64,000 nt of DNA from Aplectana chamaeleonis (GCA_029168955.1 JAPDOI010000431.1:124001-188000); one strand, 5' to 3'; shown: positions 10,858-22,091, counted from the first letter of the stretch. Notes: generated by a model from the sequence alone, not told the origin. Numbers and translations are program-made.

Positions 10858-11963
10858 CGTTTTGAAAGTGAGCGAAGACCACTCTCTCGCACCTGCCTCA
10901 AACAGCCAACTGCTCCTCAGTAAAGCTGGCCCCCTACATACCCGCCGTCGTCGTACAAGAGGATGCTACAATGTCCACTCGTATCAGACAAACCGATGAA
11001 GGGGGAGGCTGAATCCCAGAGCAAAGGGATCCATAAAACATTAGGGAGAGGAGCTGCGAAATCCATCCGAGCCATGAAAATCAATATGTAGTTGTCAAGA
11101 TCGTCAACGAAGGAACGGGCAGCAGAGCAGCTGGAGATGCAGCTATTTGGCAGGAGCTGCTTCTGTTAGTAGTAGTTTCAGCAAGTGTGCTGCGAATCTC
11201 TTTGTACGCGGGTTCAATTGCTACTGTGCCGACATATTACTCCTTGAATGTCTGAGTAGGGGAGGCGGACGACATGATCAATCAGGCATGATTTAGTTGT
11301 CAGTGATTTTTCCCTGTTGTTTTTTTACGCAATTTATCCACAGAGATTCCTATGTAGCTCAGTCGTATTTGAACACAATTGGATTCAGCAAATTGCCACT
11401 TTGAACCGTTTGCATTCAAAGGGGCATTCGAAGTCTTCTGTTCAGAAGGGCCTCACACTGGTCATCAAATGGTTACTGGAGGGGGGGGGGCGACAAAAAG
11501 AGCAGGTGGACCGACTACACTAGCCGCCCGTTCCACCTACTTCGTACTCTATCCGTACACGTGTAGGGTTCGCTGTGAGAACTATGAAAGACGCAGCGTA
11601 TGTAGGTTCATAATGGTTTCGAGACTGCAGCACTTGTTCGCTCCCAGAATCCCTTTGAGCGTGCATCGTGGCGTGGAAGGGTTTCCCATAATGTGTTTGC
11701 GAAAATTGGCTCAAGGCGAGTTAAAGAAATGTGCCCCCACAAATATCTCTTTCCATCGTGAATGAAGAAAGGTGAAATTCGAATAAAATTTGTTGTACAT
11801 TCTCAGTCTCTGCAGTACACTTCTTCAAATGCTTCTGAAGAAAACAGCTCCGAAGAGCTAATCTTTCGAAATGGAAATTTCCATTTTACTCAATCTTCGG
11901 TTCTAGGAAAATTTGTAACGAGAGATTACCTCCACTCGACTTAATCAGCGATATAGAGTCGGC
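10858..11963. other. No recognised feature
   Basis: No recognised gene or element. A G10 tract lies at about 11,481-11,490. GGGTTCAATTGC at 11,212 resembles a B box without a convincing A box. Confidence 0.45.
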
Positions 11964-12064
11964 ACCAGCGCTGTGCGTAACTGAATTTTATAATTTCGTA
12001 AATCGTAAATCATAATTCTCTAAATTCCCCGTAATTCGTAAATCGTAATTCGTAATTCGTGACG
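11964..12064 (+). repeat. AT-rich CGTAAATCGTAA repeat, possible hAT-like end
   Basis: GCTGTGCGTAACTG is followed by several copies of GTAATTCGTAAATCG-like words. The same words precede ACGCACGGCCCTG at about 21,050-21,136. CAGGGCTGTGCGT is a typical hAT terminus, so these may be opposite ends of related elements. No target duplication was found. Confidence 0.4.
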
Positions 12065-12154
12065 GATATTGAGTAACAAGCCCACACATAACACAAACCT
12101 CATCCCAAATAAATCATCTTGGGTAATTACCAGCCAGGCGCCGCTGAGATTTAA

Positions 12155-12638
12155 AGGCAGTGTTCACGATAAGAATAATTTTTCTGCTTTTCCGCCCATC
12201 TTGAAGACGGTCACATGCCGATTCCAATGATGTTTTTGGAATCGTACAAGACCTTCTAGGAACGGAGTTATGGTCCCTCAAAAATGTAGCTAGGGAAAAT
12301 GGTGGACGAGTTGTACGAGGCTTGTAACTTCCATCTTTTGCAGCCGATGTATGCGAGCTGACCTGAGTAAAGAGAGGAGTTGAGAATGAAGGGAAGAACG
12401 GGGCTATTGATCGGAAACCATGGCTCATCTCACAATCTCGAACATTCATTTGTTCACGTCGGTGGGCGTAAAAAGTGCATCTGGGTGTGACGAGCTGACG
12501 AGTGTCCAACTTTGGGGCCGTAGGGGACCGTTCCGAGCTCATTTTTCTTAGTTTTTAGAACGTTAGGGCTGCGCTAGGCCCCGCAGCTGCCGATCTCCAC
12601 CAAAAAATCAGACATGGTTTTTATCGTGGACACTGCCT
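12155..12638. mobile_element. TTAA MITE (type 1), complete
   Basis: Begins AGGCAGTGTTCACGATAAG and ends TTATCGTGGACACTGCCT, with TTAA on both sides (12,151-12,154 and 12,639-12,642). It carries the family core: GACGGTCACATGCC, CGGAGTTATGGTCCCTC and TGGACGAGTTGT. At 484 bp it is non-coding. The TTAA target is characteristic of piggyBac-type transposition and of known palindromic TTAA elements of nematodes. Confidence 0.85.
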
Positions 12639-12642
12639 TTAA

Positions 12643-13300
12643 ACCGCCGCGCCAGCCGCTGTTTGAATTTAAATGTTTTTTTTTTGAGGAAACAAGCCAC
12701 CTACCTAACTGTACTTGTGAAGCTTTACTCTGAACGGAGTTATAAGCGTTCCTCCCCATTAGAAAAATAAATTTGTTGGAGTGGAGACAGCGGTCCGAGA
12801 TGCGAAGGTTATTTAGAATTCGGAAATGCCGAAAGGTGAAGACAAAACTATGAAATGATTCGAAAAAACGTTGCCTTTTAATGTTTCTTTCCTCTGCATA
12901 CGCAGTCTACGGCGACGGAAAAAAATGCGATTGTGTAGTTGCGTTTTACCCCTAAGCATACTGTAGGTCGCACCATAATCGACTGCAATTTTCTCCTGAG
13001 TTTTGAAGAAAGAACATCGGGAACGTTGAGAAACGGTGGGTTTTCCCCCGCACGCGAACATTATCAATATAAATAAAGCCTTCGACGTGGATACATGCAG
13101 GAATAACAAGAAATTTAGAATTTTCTTTGTTATTTCCAGTTTTTTGTAATTTTTCATTTTTGGCTGATTATTTCTATGATCTATGATACAAACTCTAAGT
13201 GCGTTGATAATGACCTAATGTGGGGAAACACTCAACGTTTTCCGACGTTTCCAATGTTTTTTCTTTGAAATTTAGGAGAAATTGCAACCTTGCCATCGAA
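12643..13300. other. No recognised feature
   Basis: No gene or paired repeat was recognised. Confidence 0.45.
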
Positions 13301-13543
13301 CTCAGGCAAACCATCGCTCCGAGCGGGACCGGCTCCTCCCAATTATGACGTCATCGCCCGAACAGCGGCCAAGGGGCCAATTGGCACCGCGACCCCTGTC
13401 CGGTGCCAGTTCGCCCCTCGGCCGCTGTCCGGTCGCTCTCGGGGCCACAGCAGTGCGAGCTGTGTTAGCCAGACCGTCACTTTGTACACTTCAATCACGG
13501 ACCCAGCATGGAATTCCACTGCCAATTGCAGCGCCTATCTTAA

Positions 13544-13956
13544 AGACGGTCCCATGCTGATTTCAATGATGTCTTTCTAATCGTGCAAGACCCCCTGGAA
13601 ACGGAGTTATGGTCTCTCAAAATTCAGCTAGGAAAGCATTGTGGACGAGTTGTCCGAGGCTTGTAACTCCCGTTTTTTGCAGCCTATGTGTGCGAGCTGA
13701 CCTGAGTAAAGAGAGACGTTGAGAATGAAGGGAAGAACGGGGCTTTTGATCGGAAACCACCGCTCATTTAACCACGAATTCAGGGGAACTGTTGGAGGAC
13801 GTGGGCGGAGTGGCCCAATGGGTTGGCTGGCCCACGAGATTTTCACCCACTTACCGGCCGTTTTTCGTCGCACTTCCGTTCTTAATCTTCTTAGAGGGAC
13901 CCAAAGCTTACGTTTTAGCCAAAAAACGTGCAACTTTCTCCTCGTGAACACTGCCT
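13544..13956. mobile_element. Nested TTAA MITE (type 1), left-truncated
   Basis: It ends CTCGTGAACACTGCCT before TTAA (13,957-13,960). The left side starts at TTAA followed by AGACGGTCCCATGC, which is an internal position in complete copies. The second family D copy lacks this insert at the corresponding place (near 41,420), which confirms an insertion. It contains CGGAGTTATGGTCTCTC and TGGACGAGTTGTC. Confidence 0.8.
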
Positions 13957-14103
13957 TTAAGCTTTCGAAAGCTTCAGCTATCCTCCTTCCTTATCCTCCG
14001 TGACCGAATCTCCGCGTTGCAAAATGTGGGCGGGGTTAGTGGTGCGTGGAGCATTGTGGAGAGGTAGAGAGCGTTTTATGGGAAACCTGCACGGAAAACG
14101 AGT

Positions 14104-14705
14104 AGCCATTAATGCGGAGCGTGTGCCGCGTTATTAAAAATGGCAAAAGCTCCATGAGAAGCGTGCTGCACGTCATGGAAAAAAGAGTCGCGATTTACGA
14201 GAAGCGTGCGCCGCGACATGGGAAGTGGGTCCCGCATTATTAGGAGCGTGCTCCGTATCATGGAAACTGAGTCACGCTCCACGAAAAGCGTGCTCCGCGT
14301 TATAGAAAATGAGTCGCCTTTCATGAGAAGCGTAAACCGCGTCATGGAAACTGAGTCACGCATTATATGAAGCATGAGCCGCACCATAGAATATGAGTCG
14401 CGCCATGTGAGAAGCGTGCGTCGCGTGATGGAAAATGAGTCGCGCACCATGAGAAGCGTGAGCCGCGTCATGAAAAATGAGTCGCGCACCATGAGAAGTG
14501 TGCTCCGAGTCATGGAAACTGAATCGCGCACCATTATAAGCATGCGCCGCGTCATAAAATATTAATCGTGCACCATGAGAAGTTTTCGCCGCGTCATGGA
14601 AATTGAGTCGCGCATTACGATGAGCGTGCGTCGCATCATGGGAAAATGAATCGCGCACCATGAGAAGCGTGCGCCGTTTCATGGAAATTCAATTGCGCTC
14701 CATAG
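14104..14705. repeat. Minisatellite, unit ~41-42 bp, about 14 copies
   Basis: The unit contains GAGTCGCGCACCATGAGAAG followed by CGTGCGCCGCGTCATGGAAA, with point changes between copies. The array creates open frames on both strands (for example repeats of MVRDSFS on the minus strand), which I regard as by-products. The second family D copy has a shorter array (41,030-41,285), so the array length differs between copies. Confidence 0.85.
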
Positions 14706-15435
14706 GCAGCGTGATGGCGGTGCGGAGCTTTCTTTGCCCATCTCGATCAATCGCCTATTTTGTAAGTTTTATTCACGCTGACACAAATTTTGAGAAAGAC
14801 ACGTTTTGATAGAAGCCAGGCACGCACAGCCCACCGGAACCCAAGTACTGCTATTTTAGCCACTTCCTACTTGCAATGTTAGTTCTCAACATGTTCCAAT
14901 CTTGCATTGGGTAATCTTCTCGTCTTGGGTCGCATGATCTCTAGTCGAATATTTGAAGGAATCGCAGTGTGCGCTAGCCATTAGGCTAACGATTACATTC
15001 ATAATATTAATGACAGCCGCTACTGCCGCGCTCCCACTACCGGCAGTAGCAGCTGTCACTAACATTATCAATACCATCGTTAACCCCGCGCCGTCTTCGG
15101 GCCCGTTGCACGCGCCGAATTCCTGTCTCGTGCAGTATTTCTGTTTAAAGCTTCCTCCCACTTGTGCCAACGCCTTCTCATTTGCGAATTATATGCTGTA
15201 ATTAAGTGGTAATCTTCAGGGTGCAGAACTAGTTGGGAGGGCCACTCAAGAATTAACCATATAAATTAAAAGATTCATTCATGAAAATGAAAACTTCTTC
15301 GATTATCAAATATGTGATAAGGCTATCACTCTTTTTTCCTAGAAATATTTTGGAACAAGATCGATTTCTGAAAACGGTAGGATTCATTCCTCATTTGAAT
15401 TCTTAGTGGCCCTCCTCGACTAATTTTGCACCATC

Positions 15436-16297
15436 TTCAGTACCGTGTATCTTGGAGTGATTCTATTTACTTTGAGGTAAACCACCAAACCTGCCATAGT
15501 TGACAGAGTATCTGAGCCACCTTAGAACTAGATGATAGTATTTGCGAAAATTTTCGATGAAGCGTATTTGTAGTGGGTTTTTTGATTTTGCAGCTTCGGT
15601 GTTTTTTGGTTTATGCGAGAAGTTCAGGCCTCAAAGCTCCAAAGTTATGTATGATGGCTAAGTCCTTAATCATTGGTGTTTTCTTCATCCGTCAATTATC
15701 GATCGTTTTTTTTTTGAAAATTAGATTCTCGCCCTTTTCATCGATTTTCAAAATGACGATCAATAATTGACGAAAAATATACTATCGACTAGGAACTTAG
15801 CCGTTTTAACGTCGGCATGAATCCCAACGATACTTTACGTTCCCCATCGAAGGTGAGCGCAAACTCGGTGCACCTATGCTATGGCTTATGGCACCGAGTT
15901 TGCGCCAACTTTCAATAGGGAACGCAAAGTATCACTAGGATCCATGCCGACGTTATAACAGCTAAGTTCCTAATCGATAGTATTTTTTTTGTCATTTACT
16001 GATCGTTATTTTGAAAATCGATGAAAAAGGCGAGAATCGAATTTTCAAAAAAAAACTATTGATAGTTGTCGAAAAATTCTATTGATGAAGGACCTGGCCA
16101 TAATACCTAACTATGGAGCTTCGAGGCCTAAAGCTCTCGGGTAAGTCAGAGAACTGAAGATGTAGAATCACAAAATCAACTGAAAATCATTAATTACGCT
16201 CTGCTAAAAACTTTCTCAAACGCTATCATCTAGTTCTAAGGCGGTTCAGATATTCTGTCAACTATGGTAAGTTTGGTGGTTTACGTCAAAGTAAATA
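15436..16297. repeat. ~860-bp palindrome core of family D with hairpin C at its centre
   Basis: The left arm from CTTCAGTACCGTGTATC through GGTAAACCACCAAACC is mirrored by the right arm through GGTTTACGTCAAAGTAAATA. The centre (15,806-15,960) is the family C hairpin, starting ACGTCGGCATGAATCC and ending GGATCCATGCCGACGTTA. The same structure lies at 38,932-39,827. The arms also hold ATTGATCGTC-type AT-rich blocks. Confidence 0.8.
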
Positions 16298-16509
16298 TTG
16301 GGTTGGGGGATAAGTTCGTTCGGTTTTTTTCAAATAGCTTTATTTGAATAATTTGTTTGTTATTTAGCAAAGTGTTTGCATTAAATTTTTCTGCTCAACA
16401 AAACTGTTCTAACTGTTTTTCTTATGGTGCTATTTTTTCAATATTTCCAGGGTTGGAAGTAGAATACACAGAAAGCTCCGAGCTTTTCGGCAACTCCTCA
16501 GACAGTACA

Positions 16510-17835
16510 CGCCCGGAGCGCAACCGGCTCCGCCTCTCCCCTCCCACTACGACCGAAACGCAGAGTAGTTGATATTCAAACTTGCGGTGCGTTTCGGTTG
16601 TGATTGCAACCTGCAGTGCGTTCATGTTGCTCCCCGGGCCACATGCGTTGATTAACGCGCGCAGTTCGAAATTAGATGAATCGATTGAAACAAGGAAGAG
16701 CATCTGGACTTCCTGCGAATTTTGAGTGGGATTCTCACTGTTTCTCTTGTGGGGCTTGTAATTGATTTCCTCTGCTACATTTGCGCTCAATATTCGACCA
16801 TCCCAAAATTCATTATATTCTTCATATTTGTGCAATATTTAGACTGTCTTAAAAAAAATAAAGGTTAACATGACCTTCCGAACACATTTTGCAAATATTA
16901 ATGGAGGGAATTTTTTAAATTTATTTAATCATTTCGAAAAGATAAGAAAAACGAATCGCTCGCATTCTTGCATTTAGTCATCCACTCCGAAAAATCAAAA
17001 AGTCGTAAATCGGAAAAAAATCGATTCGCGAGGGTTATTTGGATCTAATACGCATTTTGAGTGTTCTTAAATAATACATTCAGCCTATCCTCTGTTTCTG
17101 ATTGAAATTTATTTCCGTTCGACGCGTGCGCCTGCGCGCGTACGCTGCGTATCCTTCTCCCCTCACCTTCTTGCTGTCTCTACCCTCGCTCTTTGCACAA
17201 GCGCGCGAGGGAACAGAATAAATTTAGGTCGGAGCCAGAGGATACTTATCCGGTCGCACTAACTTAGGCATCAATTTATAATGCATAGAGGGTTGATTAC
17301 AGGATGAAATCGCATACAATGGAAATCAGAAGATTAATAGGTGAAGTTGTGAGGGAAATTGTGACGGAATCAAAGTTCTGAGCAGGGGAAAGTGTCTTAA
17401 GGTTAGGTATTTCATAATCAGGACTAGCTTAGAAAAAGGACAATCAAGGTTCACATTAATCCAAGCAAATTCAGTAGGGTGGGGTAAATCGGTGAATTTG
17501 TGGAAATCGCTGGATTCTTCCTAGAAAAATCGACTAGCTAAAATGGGTGCGATAGTCGATCAGCGAAGCGTGTGAAATACGTCGAGGTATCGATTTTTGC
17601 AGCTACGTTGCTGAAATCGGTTTATAGAAAGCGCCCGGGGCGGAACCGTCTACGCTGGATGATGTACTATGACGTCATCAGTCGACAGTTGCGCTCTGGG
17701 CGCTGCGTGAATCAAGTTAGTCGGTAGGGCCCGGAGCGCAACGTATGTGGCCTGCATCGCAACATATGTGGCTCGGAAATGTTCCAATTTGTCACTCTGA
17801 GCGCAACATGGACGCGGCTCCGGGTGCATTCGGGG
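16510..17835. mobile_element. Possible GC-rich element nested in the mariner
   Basis: CGCCCGGAGCGCAACC near 16,510 and GCGGCTCCGGGTG near 17,827 share a short inverted end (CRCCCGGAGC). Related CCGGAGCGCAACGTATG motifs recur near 17,730. The composition changes sharply from the AT-rich mariner arms. No target duplication is evident, so boundaries are approximate. Confidence 0.4.
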
Positions 17836-17904
17836 TTGGCTGAGGGCCTGCTATCGTCTGAGTCCTATTCAGTGAAGATTATTGAGGCTCGTCTTCAGAT
17901 CGCA

Positions 17905-18025
17905 GCTCATTTTTTTTCGGCGAATTCACGACTTGTTTGACGACCATCTTCCTTATAAAGTGCTCATCGAATTGTGCAAGTGGACCGCTTCGAATCGTGT
18001 CTTCGATGTCGGAGTTGCCGTTTTT
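17905..18025 (-). pseudogene. mariner transposase fragment
   Basis: The minus strand encodes AKFKNGNSDIEDTIRSG followed by PLAQFDE. This matches the conserved mariner N-terminal block (F-x-x-G-N-x-D-I-E-D-x-x-R-S-G-R-P). The remaining transposase, including the catalytic DD34D region, is absent or replaced, so it cannot be functional. Confidence 0.7.
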
Positions 18026-18781
18026 GAACTTCGCAGCCAATTTTGGGTTTTTTTTTGGTTACAAACTTCGCAAATCCCCAGGTCTTTTTGACCGCGATGA
18101 AAAACCGAAGAAAAGTAGGTGTTGAAAATGCTGTTTTTTCCAAGCCTTGAAAATAGGAAAAAAATAAAAATTACAAAAAACAAATATTGCAGTTCTGAAG
18201 AGCAGAAAAAAACATTTTTAATGATTACAAACACTTTGCTAAACAACCGACAAATAATTCTAAAAAGCTCTTTAAAAAACCGAACGAACTTATTCCCCAA
18301 CCCAATAGAAGCACTCGAAGATACACAGTACTGAAGATTAGCACTGAATTATATCATATATTTCGCAAACAAGCAGGCTTCTGAGTAAGTGGAAGGCAGC
18401 GTTAGATAGGAAACAATTTGTTTCTCGAGACTAAATGAAGAAGGGGGAAATGAGGAAACAAGAGAGGATTAAAAGGAGGACTGGGAGAAGAGGGAAGAAG
18501 AGGAAGAAAGAAAGAGTGAAACAGAGAAGCAGAAACGAGTAAATAAACGAAGGAAAGCCATCGGTGAAGCTACTCTGATTCGCCCGAAGAGCCACCGAAG
18601 TGCCAGTTGGGACCGAAGATCGCTCCGAGCGATACTGTTGTGGCCCGGAGAGCGGCTGCTGTGGCCCGAGTAGATGGCTAATTTTCGCTGGGAGCGGAGA
18701 GGCAGCGCCGCTCGAGTAGCTCTCCGGTACAGCTCGGAGCGATGGTTTGCCTGAGAAAATGGCGAACACACAGTGTACTTA

Positions 18782-19852
18782 CAAGGGAAGTGTTTAGAGT
18801 GGTAAACGCATCTGCGAAAACGATTAGTATCGTTAGTATCTCTTCTGGCTCAATAGTAAAAATGCGCAGTATCCCGCCCCGAGCTGCAGGATCGAGCAAG
18901 TTTTGAGCATTTTTCAAGCCTCGCGAAAAAGTCAAGGGCATTTTTCTGCGAGTTTCAAAAAAATTTCTCGGATTTAGCTTAAAACTTGTATGTAGGGGTA
19001 TTCTAGGGTGGTGAACACGAATTTGGAGTCCATTTGTCAAAATTTCGATGTTTACTGTAGGTTACTGTAGGTAACATGTCATTTAAAGGGCAAAATCCAT
19101 CTTAGTATTTTGCAAATCGACAAAGGGACGTTAAATTCGTATTCTCCACCCTGAATAACCCCCGTATACAACTTTTGGGTAAAATCTGAGATTTTGACTA
19201 AACTACAGTATACCCACCGTAATCTACCGCCGTAATTTGCAAAAAATCGATAAACGGACTCCAGATTCGTGTTTGGCACCCCAAATAACCCCCAGAGCAA
19301 CAATTTAGGCAATACCTACCGTAGCACTCCGAAAATCTCGAAAGTGGCGTTTTTTCCTCGATATTTTCCCCGGTTGGGAGGCTTTGAACGAAATTAGCCG
19401 AAAACTTCGGAACAACGACTAATAAACAACAGATTCGTAATCAGCGTCCCAAAGAACCACTCTGGGGGAATTTCAAGTCAAATCTGGAACGCTTTTCCAA
19501 AACCCTTCCAGAGCCCTGTCGGTAGAAATAAACGCCCAACCGAAAATCCGTCAAGTCCAAAACGCTGTCAGTCTGGACAAAGTATGGAAAACGCGCCTTC
19601 ACCCAAACTTTGCTCATGGGGGTAGTTTGGGGCGGTGAACACATTTATGAGGTCCGTTTCTGATTTTTCGGAAGATTAAAGCCCTTTTTGGAAGGTACAA
19701 GAATCACAAAAAACTACCTTTTTAGGCTTGTAACTTCTTGGAACCTGCAGCTCGGGGCTGGATACTGCGCAGTTTTACTATTGAGCCACTAGAGATACTA
19801 ACGATACTAGTCGTTTTTACAGATGCGTTTACCACTCTAAACACTTCCATTG
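18782..19852. mobile_element. Tc5-like non-autonomous element
   Basis: The ends begin CAAGGGAAGTGTTTAGAG and, inverted, CAATGGAAGTGTTTAGAG, with about 115 bp of terminal inverted homology and TTA on both sides (18,779-18,781 and 19,853-19,855). A CAAGGGAAG start with a TNA target duplication is the signature of C. elegans Tc5. No transposase frame is visible in the 1,071 bp. It starts 26 bp beyond the family D element. Confidence 0.75.
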
Positions 19853-19859
19853 TTAGTAC

Positions 19860-20837
19860 GAAAATACGAAATACGCAACCCCACAATTGCCTCTTTTCAT
19901 TGCCATGGACTGTGGAATTTTTTTCGAATTGTTATTTTGAAAATCATTCATTACCCTTTTGAAAGAGATGGGTTTCTCATGAGATTGATCTTTCTAGAAT
20001 GATCTCATCTACTGGAGTCATATGATTTTTTTGAGCTGCTGCAGCCATAATTTTTGCTGGAATGTTTCAAACAGAATTACAAGATCACCATTTTCGCCGA
20101 ATAGCGTTTTTGGATAATAAAAATATTCCTATCCTACAGCAAATTACAATTCACAAAAAGCTGTTTTTTCTTGTAACTTTTCAATCGCCACAGACAGATG
20201 GGTGGTGAAGGTTGTTTCCGAAATCTCAGTGAGATTCTGCAAAGCAGTGTACAATGGGTTCCAACCTTGATTTAATCCATAAGCCAGCCATGGCAGTGTT
20301 ACCGACCTGCGTAGGTAATGTCCATATCGGAGTGAAATTCCTACAAGCAGTTGCAGCAGACCACAGCAGCTTGAGGATAAGGGCGTTGGACGAAGCTTAA
20401 TTGTGCCAAGACCTCGTTGCTCTAACATGATTCTGTTAGCACTACGTGTTGCAACAGCGGTTCTCTTCAACTGGGGACCGTAATTTCACCCCACCAAATG
20501 TCTGCATTGCTCGTTTTGATCACGGGACTGCAACATTCTAAGGAGATGCATCACTGTGGAGCTCGGCTCCACCGACCCAAGTCTCTTATGGAGTAAGGAG
20601 AGGTTGGAACCGAGAAATGAGTTTGTGCCGGCTAGTGTGAGCTGCGGAGCGGTCGGTCATACCTGAATCTCGTTATCAACAATTATATTTCGCCACGACC
20701 GACCCCTTTGCTGCAGACTACGCTTGGCCGGAAACGCTAGGGAATGTTTTCACCGAAAATTGAAATTGGAATGAATAATCAAAGATCAGGAATATGAAAG
20801 AAGTGAAAATTTATCGATAATCTAGACCGCAGGTTTG
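19860..20837. other. No recognised feature
   Basis: A 108-codon minus-strand ORF at 20,144-20,470 has no recognisable domain. No paired inverted repeats were found. Confidence 0.4.
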
Positions 20838-20970
20838 CTGTCGCATGGATACTAATGATACTTTGCGTTCTCTATTGAAGGTTGGCGCAAAATTGGTGTC
20901 ATAACATAGGTGCACCAAGTTTGCGCCAACCTTCAATGGGGAACGCAAAGTATCACTAGGACCCATGACC
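20838..20970. repeat. Hairpin repeat, family C (solo copy)
   Basis: Arms ATGATACTTTGCGTTC and GAACGCAAAGTATCACTAG enclose GTTGGCGCAAAATTGGTG and its complement. It stands alone here, whereas two other copies form the centre of the family D palindrome. This suggests that the hairpin is a mobile unit in its own right. Confidence 0.7.
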
Positions 20971-21039
20971 TCAGTGCATTGTTCTCTCATTCGCAAGTCC
21001 CATATTTGTTACCATTTGTTACAATTCGTTCCGATTTCG

Positions 21040-21136
21040 GGCCGGATTTCCGTAAATTGTAAATCGTAAAAAAATCGCCAAAAACGGCCGTAATTCGTAA
21101 TTCGTAAAACGTAATTCATAATTACGCACGGCCCTG
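21040..21136 (-). mobile_element. Possible hAT-like end
   Basis: AATTCGTAA-type repeats lead into ATTACGCACGGCCCTG. Read on the other strand this starts CAGGGCCGTGCGTAAT, a hAT-type terminus. The opposite end was not located. Confidence 0.35.
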
Positions 21137-21275
21137 GTCGGCACGGATCGCACATTGCGCTCCTCATCGCGCGTTGGCGCAAACTCGGTGCGCTTATGTC
21201 ATAATATAAGTACACCGACTTCGCACCAATGCACAACATTACGCAAAGTATCAGTGCGATCCATATCGACAGCAA
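21137..21275. repeat. Hairpin repeat, family C (diverged copy)
   Basis: GTTGGCGCAAACTCGGTGCG and the partly complementary CACCGACTTCGCACCAATG are separated by ATGTCATAATATAAG, ending GCAAAGTATCAGTGCGATCC. The arms are clearly less similar than in other copies. Confidence 0.55.
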
Positions 21276-21284
21276 TTCCGCTCT

Positions 21285-21455
21285 GCTAACAGCCGCTGTT
21301 ACGCCACGCAGCACGGTGATAATCTTGCTGGTACCAGAAGGTCCCGACACGATTACTCCTTCTCCCAGTACAATTATCATGGTGCCGCGTTCTGCACCAA
21401 TGCCTTTTCGCAACTGCGAAGCAGAATTTCAACCCGATAAAGACAGTATATTGAT
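21285..21455. repeat. Foldback repeat, family E (diverged copy)
   Basis: CACGGTGATAATCTTGCTGG and CCAGTACAATTATCATGGTG form the arms; the segment aligns with 3,345-3,545. Confidence 0.5.
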
Positions 21456-22091
21456 TCGTAACTATACGGGCCTCCAAGTCTTTTTGATGAAAAATAGGTG
21501 CTAGTGCGCTGGCGCAAAGTCGGTGTGCACATGTTATAACGTACCCTTTGCAATGGTAACGACTTTGGCGAAGCTTTACTACTGGATGGAAAGCGGCTTC
21601 CTATGTTCATCTCTTATGATACAATCCCATGCTAATGCCGTTGCCTTGGTTCTTATTGTGGCCCTCGTTTTATAAAGGGATGGAGGTTCTCTATTGTTTT
21701 TTTCTTATTCGAGAGAGAAAACAAATAGCTTTTTCTTCTTCGGGTTTCTCTCATGGTATTCCGTCAAATTGACGTTCCATTAATTTAACCTAATCTGGAC
21801 CTTGTCCTACTGGTGGCTCTCAAGCCGTGTTGTGATGGGTAGGGATTACCTAACATTGGAAAATTTGGCGTCAGAGCTTGCATGAATGCCCAGGTGATCG
21901 TGTAAATGGCGTCTCCCTAGCGTTATTCACCTGATTTTTTTAATTCTTATCTTGAACTTGATCTTCGTAATAGCACCAGGAATTTCGTGAGTTCCGAATA
22001 GAACTGCGGAGAGGAAGTCGTCCCAACTTGATGAAGAAAACAGTGTCACAGAAATGCATCGATTGTAAATGAGCGATCAATCATTGTGCCT
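21456..22091. other. No recognised feature
   Basis: No recognised gene. GTGCCTTCAA just before 22,096 may be the last bases of another MITE abutting the next one. Confidence 0.4.

Larger units (their letters stand above)
16298..18305 (-). mobile_element. mariner-like transposon remnant, itself interrupted
   Basis: Left end TTGGGTTGGGGGATAAGTTC and right end GAACTTATTCCCCAACCCAA are inverted copies flanked by TA (16,296-16,297 and 18,306-18,307). Inverted homology continues inward for about 170 bp. The empty site is visible in the second family D copy near 38,955, where CAAAGTAAACAGAAG-like sequence is continuous. A mariner transposase fragment is on the minus strand. About 1.3 kb of the interior (roughly 16,510-17,835) looks like a further insertion. 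Confidence 0.85.
13301..18755 (+). mobile_element. Large foldback TIR element, family D, copy 1
   Basis: Terminal inverted repeats open with CTCAGGCAAACCATCGCTCC at 13,301 and close with its complement at 18,755 (about 32 bp, few mismatches). Internal order: GC-rich segment, nested MITE (13,544-13,956), minisatellite (14,104-14,705), hairpin-containing segment (14,880-15,240), an ~860-bp palindrome, then a right arm rich in polypurine (18,420-18,540). The copy at 38,521-41,655 has the same parts in inverted order. Removing the nested mariner (16,298-18,305) and MITE leaves about 3 kb. No transposase is visible, so it appears non-autonomous. The target duplication could not be determined. Confidence 0.85.

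Noticed and set aside
11481..11490. Poly-G tract as a possible G-quadruplex or frameshift site
   Set aside because: A single homopolymer without neighbouring G tracts is not evidence of either, and it may be a sequencing-prone site.
14109..14682. 148- and 108-codon ORFs with repeated MVRDSFS-type motifs
   Set aside because: They are by-products of the 41-bp minisatellite, which is open in several frames on both strands. The shorter array in the second copy does not conserve them.
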